Of a DNA stretch of 18,857 nucleotides, positions 1 through 6,176 are shown piece after piece. The position numbers were made by a program, and so were the translations under genes. Within the stretch, counting starts at the first letter, position 1; every line of letters begins with the position of its first letter. This stretch comes from Nitrospiraceae bacterium UBA6905 (GTDB lineage: Bacteria; Nitrospirota; Thermodesulfovibrionia; Thermodesulfovibrionales; UBA6898): the NCBI GenBank assembly GCA_002451165.1, contig DKBH01000048.1:1-18857 (forward strand). The letters run 5' to 3'. The notes beneath the pieces were generated by a model, which saw nothing but the letters and a program-made list of their open reading frames with translations, did not search any database and was not told where the DNA came from.

Positions 1-922
1 TTTTCATGAAGACAAGGCTGGCGGCACCGACAACCCCTGCATCGTCACCCAGTGAAGAAGGAATGATCTTTACCCCCTCAAAGAGTTGCCGGAATGCCCT
101 TCGCGAAGCTTCTTTGATTGCTTCCTGGACATAGATGTTCCACGCCCCGATAAGGCCACCGGCAAGTATGATCGCGTCAGGGCTCATGATGTTTATGATA
201 TTGGCAAGGCCAATGCCGAGAAACCGCCCCGCATCCCGGAGGATCTCACGCGCAAGCGTATCGCCCTCAAGTGCAGCCTTATAGATGTCCTCCGGCGTGA
301 CCTTGTAGATGCTACCTTTACAGCAGTCTTTCAAAATACTCCCTGCTTCCTTCTCGAGCATGAGGACCGCTTTGGCTGTCATCGCACGGGCAGAGGCATA
401 GTTTTCAAGGCATCCGTTATTGCCACAGGGGCATTTTTCTGCATCGGCCTGTATGCTCATATGGCCAATCTCTGCTGAAACATTGAGCAGCTCCCCGTTC
501 TGGATAATGCCTCCCCCAATTCCGGTACCGAGCGTGAGGAGAACAAAATGATCAAAGCCCCTTCCTGCTCCTGCGATCTTCTCCCCCAGGGCAGCCACGT
601 TCGCATCATTTTCGATAACAACAGGGATGCCAAACCGTTCCCGAATCTCCCTGGCAAGATCAATGCCCTCGATGGCATGAAAGTTCGGAGAGGTGAAGAC
701 CCTGCCGCGCCTTCTGTCAATAATTCCCGCAGAACCAAGACCGATCCCCGCCACATCCTCCTGCTTGATCTCTGCAATTGCATGCATAAGGGAATCAAAG
801 ACCTGTTCCGTCGAAGGCATCTTGATCTTTCTGACGATCTCACCTTCGCGGGAGACGAGAGCAACCCGAAGGTTCGTACCGCCGAGGTCAACGCCAATTG
901 CATATCCTTTTGTAGTTGTCAT
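1..922 (-). CDS. ROK-family sugar kinase (glucokinase-like), 3' end cut by window edge
   Basis: Probable cytoplasmic ATP-dependent hexose kinase, most likely phosphorylating glucose or a related sugar. Read on the minus strand, the protein starts MTTTKGYAIGVDLGGTN, with the ATP phosphate-binding loop at residues 11-17. The ENDAN motif supplies the expected catalytic base Asp106. An EIGH motif lies at 151-154, followed by the ROK zinc signature CPCGNNGCLE (Cys164, Cys166, Cys171). About 307 residues are visible, nearly a full ROK protein of roughly 310-320, and the stop lies beyond base 1. The ATG at 922 has no clear Shine-Dalgarno. The gene is divergent from the ArsR gene at 1039, with 116 bases between them. 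ROK members include glucokinases, fructokinases, N-acyl sugar kinases and repressors. The absence of an N-terminal helix-turn-helix argues for a kinase, but the substrate cannot be read from the sequence. Confidence 0.9.
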   Translation of the reverse strand, partial: MTTTKGYAIGVDLGGTNLRVALVSREGEIVRKIKMPSTEQVFDSLMHAIAEIKQEDVAGIGLGSAGIIDRRRGRVFTSPNFHAIEGIDLAREIRERFGIPVVIENDANVAALGEKIAGAGRGFDHFVLLTLGTGIGGGIIQNGELLNVSAEIGHMSIQADAEKCPCGNNGCLENYASARAMTAKAVLMLEKEAGSILKDCCKGSIYKVTPEDIYKAALEGDTLAREILRDAGRFLGIGLANIINIMSPDAIILAGGLIGAWNIYVQEAIKEASRRAFRQLFEGVKIIPSSLGDDAGVVGAASLVFMK

Positions 923-948
923 AATGAGAAAATACGATGAGGTTTTAC

Positions 949-978
949 AGTCTATCACAAAATATTTCTTTGAGTAAA
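949..978 (-). promoter_or_regulatory. possible promoter of the ROK kinase gene
   Basis: On the minus strand, a TTTACT element (-35-like, bases 978-973) is followed after 18 bases by TAGACT (-10-like, bases 954-949). Both are four-of-six matches to sigma70 boxes, and the start codon lies about 27 bases downstream. Weak evidence from sequence alone. Confidence 0.25.
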
Positions 979-1000
979 GGAACTTACCTGAAAGTTTCCC

Positions 1001-1030
1001 TTGACCTTTTGATATCATAGTCAATAGAAT
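1001..1030 (+). promoter_or_regulatory. probable promoter of the first arsR gene, overlapping an inverted repeat
   Basis: TTGACC at 1001-1006 and TAGAAT at 1025-1030 are five-of-six matches to the sigma70 boxes, with an 18-base spacer. The inferred transcription start (about 1037) falls almost on the ATG at 1039, and no Shine-Dalgarno precedes that ATG, so the message may be leaderless or nearly so. The -35 box also forms one arm of an inverted repeat, TTGAC at 1001-1005 and GTCAA at 1020-1024, a plausible operator for the regulator. Confidence 0.5.
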
Positions 1031-1038
1031 ATGCATGT

Positions 1039-1371
1039 ATGAAACAAAACAAGACACTTTTCGAACTTCAGTCAGAAGTTTGCAAGACACTCGCAAGCCC
1101 CAAGAGGCTTGAGATCCTGAATGCATTGAAAGAAGGTGAAAAGACGGTTACCGAGCTTGTCGAGATACTCGGCGTACCGAAGGCAAATGTTTCCCAGCAC
1201 CTCGCGGTCATGCGGCACAAGGGCATCCTCAGAACCCGCAGGGAAGGTGTCAATATCTTCTATTCCGTTTCCAATGCAAAGGTCATCCAGGCCTGCATCC
1301 TTATGCGGGAAGTCCTTACCGAGCAGATGCAGGAAAAGTCGAAGCTTATCGATATTGTTACGCAGGGCTGA
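1039..1371 (+). CDS. ArsR/SmtB-family winged-helix transcriptional repressor
   Basis: A 110-residue cytoplasmic DNA-binding protein of typical ArsR length. The helix-turn-helix covers roughly residues 36-65 (TVTELVEILGVPKANVSQHL), followed by the wing around residues 64-76. Only two cysteines are present: Cys15, just before the conserved LASPKRLEIL segment, and Cys86 in the C-terminal helix. In dimeric ArsR proteins helices 1 and 5 pack together, so these two could form a thiol, metalloid or persulfide sensing site; this is inference. It lacks the classic ELCVCDL arsenic motif. The gene is transcribed toward a second ArsR gene and a cysteine desulfurase, suggesting control of sulfur or selenium genes. 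Start at ATG 1039; no ribosome binding site is visible. Confidence 0.88.
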   Translation: MKQNKTLFELQSEVCKTLASPKRLEILNALKEGEKTVTELVEILGVPKANVSQHLAVMRHKGILRTRREGVNIFYSVSNAKVIQACILMREVLTEQMQEKSKLIDIVTQG

Positions 1372-1389
1372 TTTTTTATTTGGCCTTTA

Positions 1390-1415
1390 TATGCAAGCAT
1401 GCTAATGTTTGCATA
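1390..1415 (+). promoter_or_regulatory. candidate ArsR operator: perfect 7-bp inverted repeat
   Basis: TATGCAA at 1390-1396 and TTGCATA at 1409-1415 are perfect inverted arms separated by 12 bases; the spacer region also contains the 8-base palindrome AGCATGCT (1396-1403). The element sits about 30 bases upstream of the second arsR start codon, in the short gap after the first arsR gene. Its size and AT-rich arms suit a dimeric ArsR-type repressor, so autoregulation is likely. Which of the two ArsR proteins binds it cannot be told. Confidence 0.5.
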
Positions 1416-1444
1416 CATTATGTACGAGGAAAAGAGATAGGACA

Positions 1445-1786
1445 ATGCGTCCCGTGCTGCAGCAGGTTGAGGTCCTGAAGACAATAGCCCATCCCGTCAG
1501 GATACAGATTCTTGAAGAACTTCTAAAAGGCGTCAAATGCGTGAGCGACTTCGAGGATTTTCTCGAGATAAGCCAGCCCAATCTATCACAGCACCTCTCG
1601 CTTCTCCGGAGGCAAGGCCTCATCGACTACTTCATGGACGGTCGGCTCAGATGCTATTTTCTGAAAGACCCGATCGTCCCCGACCTCCTCGAAATCGTGA
1701 AAAAAGACTATATCAAGGAACTGCCTGCACCGGCCTGTTGTCCGGTCTCAAAGAAGGGCACATATCCGGGCGACAGAAGACATTAA
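1445..1786 (+). CDS. second ArsR-family repressor with C-terminal Cys pair
   Basis: A 113-residue winged-helix repressor. Residues 16-28 match the ArsR helix 2 pattern (HPVRIQILEELL), and the recognition helix is around ISQPNLSQHLSLL (42-54). Cys32 sits at the first position of the metal-box equivalent (KCVSD in place of the classic LCVCD). A vicinal pair, Cys98-Cys99, lies in a C-terminal PAPACCP segment. Vicinal C-terminal cysteines are used for As(III) binding in some ArsR proteins, for example that of Acidithiobacillus ferrooxidans, so metalloid or reactive sulfur/selenium sensing is plausible but inferred. The ATG at 1445 is preferred over an in-frame TTG at 1409, which lies inside the candidate operator. 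GAGGA at 1426-1430 is a rather distant ribosome binding site. The gene probably regulates the downstream desulfurase. Confidence 0.86.
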   Translation: MRPVLQQVEVLKTIAHPVRIQILEELLKGVKCVSDFEDFLEISQPNLSQHLSLLRRQGLIDYFMDGRLRCYFLKDPIVPDLLEIVKKDYIKELPAPACCPVSKKGTYPGDRRH

Positions 1787-1810
1787 TATATTTCAACAAT
1801 ATATTTCAAC
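1785..1810 (+). repeat. 13-bp perfect tandem duplication
   Basis: AATATATTTCAAC occurs twice back to back (1785-1797 and 1798-1810), starting in the stop codon of the second arsR gene. Because 13 is not a multiple of three, gain or loss of one copy shifts the frame of anything reading across it. It may be a recent slippage product or a repeated regulator half-site. Confidence 0.8.
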
Positions 1811-1879
1811 GATCCTGAAACTGTAGGGAATGCATGCAGATATGCCAATTTTGCCCTTAAAGAAGGGGATATAGGCAAA

Positions 1880-2014
1880 ATGGATGAAGGTCGGCTTCGA
1901 AAAATACTTTCTCCGGAAGATGAAAACCGGCATGAGCAGTCTGCCGTAATATGCGATAAAAACATCATGAAGAAGACAGCGAAAAGCGCATCTCTTATAT
2001 GCCAGCGCCTATGA
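1880..2014 (+). CDS. possible small protein coupled to the cysteine desulfurase
   Basis: An unrecognised 44-codon ORF from ATG 1880 (MDEGRLRKILSPEDE...) whose TGA at 2012-2014 overlaps the desulfurase ATG at 2011 as ATGA, the classic translational-coupling junction. The same frame stays open upstream to the arsR stop at 1784-1786, encoding a further 31 plausible residues (DPETVGNACRYANFALKEGD), but no ATG, GTG or TTG start exists there. AGAAGGGG at 1861-1868 could be a somewhat distant ribosome binding site for ATG 1880. The product is charged, without a membrane segment, and has two cysteines near its end. It could be a real small gene, or the 3' remnant of a larger gene whose 5' part was lost near the tandem repeat at 1785-1810. 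Confidence 0.42.
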   Translation: MDEGRLRKILSPEDENRHEQSAVICDKNIMKKTAKSASLICQRL

Positions 2015-3138
2015 GCCGCAGGATCTATCTTGACCACAACGCCACTACTCCGGTAGCCCCGGAAGTAGTTGAGGCCATGCAGCCTTTCTTAACTGAGCAC
2101 TATGGCAATCCTTCCAGTAATCACTGGGCCGGCATCCCTGCAAAGGAAGCTGTGGCAGGGGCGCGCAGACAGGTCGCTGCCCTCCTCGGCTGTGACCCTG
2201 CAGAAATTGTTTTCACCAGCGGGGGGACCGAAGCGAACAACCATGCGATCAAGGGTGTCTTTTTTGCACGTCAGGGAAAAGGAAACCATATTATTACGAC
2301 TTCCGTGGAGCACCCGGCAATCCTTAATCCCTGCCATTTCCTTGAAAAACTCGGGGCGCAGATCACTATTCTCCCTGTTGACCGCTTCGGGAGAGTAGAT
2401 CCTGAACGTGTGCGTCGTGCGATCACGTCCCAGTCTATCCTCATCACAGTCATGCACGCCAACAATGAAGTGGGAACTATCCAACCTATCGCGGAGATTT
2501 CTGCAATAGCCCGCGAAGCCGGGGTACTGTTCCACAGCGATGCGGCCCAGAGCGTCGGCAAGATCTCCTGCTCGGTAGACGAGCTCGGCGTAGATCTCCT
2601 CTCCGCCGCCGGGCATAAACTGTATGCGCCAAAAGGCATCGGAGCACTGTATGTCAGAAAAGGTTCAGTAATCGAGCCGCTCGTGCATGGAGCTGGACAT
2701 GAGCGGGGGAGGAGAGCCGGGACCGAAAATGTCCTTTTGGCCGTGGCCCTTGGCACGGCATGCAGTCTTGCACGAAGCTGGACCGGCATGCCTCAGGTGC
2801 AAATGCTGCGGGATAGATTCTGGGATGGACTGCGGGATGCCTTTGGACAAGCGGTTACGCTCAATGGTCATATGACAGAGCGTCTCCCGAATACGCTCAG
2901 CGTCAATTTTGTCGGTAGGACCGGCGCAGAGATCTTGGCAAAGATGCCGGATGTCGCCGCATCAACAGGAGCTGCATGCCATGCTGGTTCCGTATCGCTC
3001 TCTCCTGTTCTTGCTGCCATGGGAGTACTTCAAAATGAGGGGATGGGAGCAATCAGGTTCAGTCTCGGCAGATCCACCTCCTGGGAAGAACTTGAAATCG
3101 TGCTCGAACAACTCGGCTCCGCAGTTGCGGCGGCGTGA
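2011..3138 (+). CDS. NifS/IscS-like cysteine desulfurase (class V aminotransferase)
   Basis: A PLP enzyme that removes S from cysteine, and possibly Se from selenocysteine, leaving a persulfide on its catalytic Cys. With start 2011 it is 375 residues, normal for the family. Visible motifs are the N-terminal YLDHNATTP, GGTEANN (71-77), SVEHPA with PLP-stacking His101, HSDAAQ with Asp177, the Schiff-base Lys203 in GHKLYAPKG, RAGTEN, and the active loop STGAACHAG with catalytic Cys323. ATG 2011 is chosen because of the ATGA overlap with the preceding small ORF; an in-frame ATG at 1999 would add four residues, and neither has a clear Shine-Dalgarno. Two ArsR genes lie upstream and selD downstream, so delivery of selenium to SelD is an attractive role. 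A housekeeping sulfur role is less likely because no iscU, iscA or sufB-like partner is visible. Confidence 0.93.
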   Translation: MSRRIYLDHNATTPVAPEVVEAMQPFLTEHYGNPSSNHWAGIPAKEAVAGARRQVAALLGCDPAEIVFTSGGTEANNHAIKGVFFARQGKGNHIITTSVEHPAILNPCHFLEKLGAQITILPVDRFGRVDPERVRRAITSQSILITVMHANNEVGTIQPIAEISAIAREAGVLFHSDAAQSVGKISCSVDELGVDLLSAAGHKLYAPKGIGALYVRKGSVIEPLVHGAGHERGRRAGTENVLLAVALGTACSLARSWTGMPQVQMLRDRFWDGLRDAFGQAVTLNGHMTERLPNTLSVNFVGRTGAEILAKMPDVAASTGAACHAGSVSLSPVLAAMGVLQNEGMGAIRFSLGRSTSWEELEIVLEQLGSAVAAA

Positions 3139-3344
3139 TGAAGAACCTGACATCCTGCAGAGTGAACGATATCGAAAAGGCTGGTATCGGCGCAAACATC
3201 TTCGGCGACAACGAGAAGTGGAGCCGCTTATGGCAGATGAGCAGGAACGGGCATGTGTACATGTGGATCGGTTATGAATTCTACCTCGACAAAAGCCCCC
3301 GGTTTTCAGGGAATGCACTCACCTCCTGCAGGACTGCGGCATGA
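3138..3344 (+). CDS. small hypothetical protein overlapped at both ends
   Basis: A 68-residue ORF beginning MKNLTSCRVNDIEKAG and ending SCRTAA. Its ATG at 3138 overlaps the desulfurase TGA (TGATG), and its TGA at 3342-3344 overlaps the next ATG at 3341 (ATGA). It therefore fills the gap between two solid genes exactly, with coupling junctions on both sides, which supports translation. It is aromatic-rich (three Trp, several Tyr/Phe), has two SCR motifs near the ends, and shows no signal peptide or membrane segment. No Shine-Dalgarno precedes it. I do not recognise a family. It could be a small carrier or accessory protein, or a chance open frame. Confidence 0.5.
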   Translation: MKNLTSCRVNDIEKAGIGANIFGDNEKWSRLWQMSRNGHVYMWIGYEFYLDKSPRFSGNALTSCRTAA

Positions 3345-4171
3345 TGAATGAGAGCACAATTCGGCTGGTTTTCTTTATCGGGATCCTCACCCCGCTGGCC
3401 CTCTGGGAGTTCTTGTCCCCGCGCAGAGATCTGACCACATCGAAAGCCGTGCGGTGGTGTGGCAACATGGGAATTGCCATCCTTAACACGGTTGCCCTGC
3501 GCGCTCTTTTCCCGGTTCTGGCGGTCGACCTTGCGTTCATGGCCGGAAGAAACAGCTGGGGTATATTGAACCATTACCGTGCCCCCTTTTGGTGCGCTAT
3601 CGTCATCGGCGTGATAGCGCTGGACCTTGTCATTTACCTTCAGCACATTCTGTTCCATACGGTGCCGGTCTTCTGGCGTCTGCATATGGTGCACCATGCG
3701 GACCTTGATGTAGACGTTTCTACGGGGCTCCGATTTCACCCCGTTGAGATCATTCTGAGCATGGGTGTCAAGATGGCAGCAGTCGCGGCGATCGGTCCTC
3801 AGGCGGTCTCGGTCATTATCTTTGAAGTGGTTTTAAATGCTACGTCTCTGTTTAATCACGGCAATATCCTGCTTCCCTACGGCCTCGACACGGTCATCCG
3901 TCTCTTTGTGGTTACGCCGGATATGCACCGGGTGCATCATTCCGTGACAATCCGCGAGACGAACAGCAATTTCGGATTCAATTTTCCCTGGTGGGACCGT
4001 CTCTTCGGTACATACCGAGCGCAGCCTGCAGCAGGACATGAGGGAATGGCAATCGGACTGTCGCAATTCAGGGACGCAGCACGGCTAACGCTCCCGTGGA
4101 TGTTGGTCCTGCCCTTTGTCGGAAACGCGGGCGCGTATGCAATAAATCAACGGGGGAGAGACCCGCGGTAG
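3341..4171 (+). CDS. fatty acid hydroxylase / sterol desaturase superfamily membrane protein
   Basis: An integral membrane di-iron oxygenase-type protein of 276 residues. The histidine clusters expected for the metal site are present: H102xxxH106 (HILFH), H115xxHH119 (HMVHH), His133 in an FHPVE segment, His173, and H196xxHH200 (HRVHH). Hydrophobic segments lie around residues 8-23, 43-65, 83-105 and 145-170. The C-terminus carries a WWDRLFGTY signature typical of bacterial sterol desaturase-family proteins. Such enzymes hydroxylate or desaturate lipids using O2, though many bacterial members have no known substrate. The start at ATG 3341 (or 3344) overlaps the preceding stop. Its place between a desulfurase and selD is unexpected: it may simply be carried along, or have a role not yet known. 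Confidence 0.88.
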   Translation: MMNESTIRLVFFIGILTPLALWEFLSPRRDLTTSKAVRWCGNMGIAILNTVALRALFPVLAVDLAFMAGRNSWGILNHYRAPFWCAIVIGVIALDLVIYLQHILFHTVPVFWRLHMVHHADLDVDVSTGLRFHPVEIILSMGVKMAAVAAIGPQAVSVIIFEVVLNATSLFNHGNILLPYGLDTVIRLFVVTPDMHRVHHSVTIRETNSNFGFNFPWWDRLFGTYRAQPAAGHEGMAIGLSQFRDAARLTLPWMLVLPFVGNAGAYAINQRGRDPR

Positions 4172-4203
4172 GGAAGGCGGCAATACTCTATAGTAAGACC
4201 TTG

Positions 4204-4209
4204 TATACT
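4204..4209 (+). promoter_or_regulatory. possible -10 element upstream of selD
   Basis: TATACT at 4204-4209 matches five of six -10 positions and would start transcription about 18 bases before the selD ATG. No convincing -35 lies at the right distance. It may give selD a promoter separate from the upstream genes. Confidence 0.3.
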
Positions 4210-4233
4210 AACAATACTTCCCGGGAGGTGCAT

Positions 4234-5280
4234 ATGAGCATGAGACTTACGGAACTCGCAAGCTGCGCAGGCTGAGCAGCGAAATTCAGTCCTTCGGACC
4301 TGGCCCAGGTTCTGGGTCAGCTGCCAGCAATCACGGACAAAAATGTTCTTGTCGGTTCGAACAACGCGGATGACGCGGGTGTATATCGGATTAACAGTGA
4401 AATCGCTGTTGTACTGACAACTGACTTTTTCACCCCCATCGTGGACGATCCTTACTGGTTCGGCGCCATCTCCGCTGCAAACTCCCTTTCCGATGTCTGG
4501 GCAATGGGAGGAAGGGCTGTTGTCTCCCTGAACATCGCCATGTTCCCGAGTCAGCCCGAGTTTTTCCCGTCACTTCACCGGGTAATGCAGGGCGGCACGG
4601 ACAAGATGACGGAGGCAGGGGTAGCCGTCATCGGCGGTCATACCATACGGGATAAGGAGCCCAAGTTTGGCTATACGGTCATGGGCCTCATCCATCCTGA
4701 AAAAATACTTGACAACACCAAGGCCCGTCCGGGCGATGTCATGCTGCTGACCAAGAAGATAGGCACCGGCATCATATCTACCGGCGTAAAGGCAGGCCTT
4801 TGCCGTGAATCGGTCATCGAAGAGTTCACGCTGTCCATGGCGGCGCTGAATAAAAGGGCGAGCGAGGTCATGCTTGACATAGGCGTCAGCACCGCCACGG
4901 ATATAACGGGCTTTGGTCTCATCGGACATCTCTATGAAGTGCTCTCCGCCAGTAGGTGCATGGCTCATGTCCGTGCAGGCGCGATACCCTTCTTTGAAGA
5001 GGCCATACGGCTTGTTGGAATGAACAAAGTACCCGGAGGAACGATAGCTAATGTCCGCAACTACACGCGGCATGTCAGGTATCACGAATCGGTCTCGGAA
5101 ACGGAAAAAATTTTGATCAATGATGCACAGACCTCCGGAGGCCTCCTTATTTTTGTGCCGGCCGAAAAAAAGACGGCGCTCATCTCAGCGCTTCAGAAGG
5201 AGGGCATTCTCGCGGCGTACATCGGCGATGTGGCGGAAGAAGACGCAAAAAGCTCTGTGCGCATTGTCGTAGAACGGTAA
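4234..5280 (+). CDS. selD: selenide, water dikinase, selenocysteine-containing (in-frame UGA)
   Basis: Makes selenophosphate from selenide and ATP, the Se donor for selenocysteine and for selenouridine in tRNA. GGGAGG at 4223-4228 precedes ATG 4234. Codon 14, TGA at 4273-4275, lies in SCAG-U-AAKFSP, exactly where SelD proteins carry the catalytic Cys or Sec (Cys17 of E. coli SelD); Lys17 then matches the essential E. coli Lys20. Both sides of the TGA continue in one frame as good SelD sequence: LVGSNNADDAGVY, VLTTDFFTPIVDDP, AMGG, GGHTIRDKEP, DITGFGLIGHL, NDAQTSGGLL. Reading the UGA as Sec gives 348 residues, normal for the family. A gene caller treating TGA as stop would lose the first 69 codons or call a pseudogene. 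The TSUP permease follows with no gap. Confidence 0.95.
4296..4312 (+). promoter_or_regulatory. candidate bacterial SECIS hairpin in selD mRNA
   Basis: Bases 4296-4302 (GGACCTG) pair with 4306-4312 (CAGGTTC) in a 7-bp stem including one G-U pair, with a GCC loop at 4303-4305. The loop begins 27 nucleotides after the UGA and starts with G, fitting the usual bacterial SECIS pattern of an apical loop about 16-37 nucleotides downstream with a G early in the loop. A competing smaller hairpin, GTCC-TTC-GGAC at 4289-4299, overlaps it. It would recruit SelB with Sec-tRNA. Confidence 0.6.
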
Positions 5281-6063
5281 ATGACCCTGGAATTTTTTCT
5301 GTTCCTGGCACTTGCCGGGGCTGTGGTCGGTTTTTTCTCCGGCCTTCTGGGCATCGGCGGGGGTATCCTTATGTTCCCCCTCCTGCATTATGTGCCGCCG
5401 GTGTTCGGTTTCGATCCGATCGGTGTAAAGAATATCACCGGCCTCACCATGGTGCAGGGGTTCTTTGCATCCCTCTCCGCAATGCTCTTTTATAAGAAAC
5501 AGCGGCTGGTCAATAAATCACTGGTCCTGACGCTCGGGTTTTCTCTCTTCCTTTCATCTCTTGCCGGTTCGTTCATCTCGCGGGCAGTGCCGGACAAGGT
5601 CCTGCTCTTCATCTTCGGGGCCCTCGCACTGACCGCTGCAGCGCTGATGTTCCTCCCGCGGAACTATGGCAGGGATGACCACACAGAAGACATGGTGAGC
5701 TTCCAGCGGTCTGCTACTGTTGTCATGGGAGTGACGGTCGGATTTCTGATCGGTCTCGTGGGTCAGGGCGGGGCATTTATCACCATACCGCTTATGCTGT
5801 ATGTGCTGAAGATCCCCCTGCGCGTTGCACTCGGCTCAACACTTGCCATCGGGCTCTTTTCTGCAACAGCGGGCACGATCGGCAAGGTTGCGACCGGTCA
5901 GGTCCCCTTTGCCATGGCCGGCGCCCTCCTTCTCGGCGCCGTTCCGGTTGCGAAGGCAGGCGCATGGGTAAGCAAACGGACCAAGACCCTGTACCTTCGC
6001 TGGCTGCTTGCCCTCATCATCTCCGTGACCGCACTGAAGATCTGGGCCGACATCTTGAGATAA
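5281..6063 (+). CDS. TSUP (TauE/SafE) family membrane permease
   Basis: A 260-residue polytopic inner-membrane protein of the sulfite exporter TauE/SafE family. It has the duplicated family motif: GFFSGLLGIGGGILMFPLL near residues 17-35 in the first half and GFLIGLVGQGGAFITIPLML near 154-173 in the second. About seven to eight hydrophobic helices are visible. The family moves sulfite, sulfolactate, sulfoacetate and other small anions, often sulfur-containing. The ATG at 5281 directly abuts the selD TAA, so co-expression with selD is very likely and translation probably coupled, since no separate ribosome site is needed. The context suggests transport of a selenium or sulfur species linked to selenophosphate synthesis; that substrate assignment is inference. 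Confidence 0.9.
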   Translation: MTLEFFLFLALAGAVVGFFSGLLGIGGGILMFPLLHYVPPVFGFDPIGVKNITGLTMVQGFFASLSAMLFYKKQRLVNKSLVLTLGFSLFLSSLAGSFISRAVPDKVLLFIFGALALTAAALMFLPRNYGRDDHTEDMVSFQRSATVVMGVTVGFLIGLVGQGGAFITIPLMLYVLKIPLRVALGSTLAIGLFSATAGTIGKVATGQVPFAMAGALLLGAVPVAKAGAWVSKRTKTLYLRWLLALIISVTALKIWADILR

Positions 6064-6080
6064 TGCCGCGGGAGGTCTCA

Positions 6081-6134
6081 GTGAAAGGGATCTTCGAGGT
6101 GTCCGGAAAGAACTTCCCTGTTGTTCCGCTTTAG
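6081..6134 (+). CDS. possible 17-codon mini-ORF with strong Shine-Dalgarno
   Basis: GGGAGG at 6070-6075 lies five bases before GTG 6081, opening a frame that ends at TAG 6132-6134 and encodes MKGIFEVSGKNFPVVPL. The stop lies in a small hairpin, CCGC-TTTA-GCGG at 6126-6137, with no following T-run. It may be a leader peptide, a remnant of a lost gene, or chance. Confidence 0.25.
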   Translation: MKGIFEVSGKNFPVVPL

Positions 6135-6176
6135 CGGGTATCCCCTAATATATATCTTCACGCTCCCTGTTTCTAT

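Noticed and set aside
457..940. Open frames on both strands around 457-940
   Set aside because: They overlap the ROK kinase, which reads through the window edge on the minus strand in another frame and has clear motifs.
1409..1444. TTG start at 1409 for the second arsR gene
   Set aside because: It begins inside the inverted repeat and adds 12 non-homologous-looking residues; ATG 1445 gives a normal ArsR N-terminus.
2089..2789. Long minus-strand open frames across the desulfurase
   Set aside because: They are antisense to a gene with complete PLP and catalytic motifs; no domain is seen in the antisense translations.
4273..4275. In-frame stop codon making selD a pseudogene
   Set aside because: The stop is a TGA at the exact catalytic Sec/Cys position, both sides are conserved SelD sequence in one frame, and a SECIS-like hairpin follows. 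Recoding as selenocysteine explains it better than decay.
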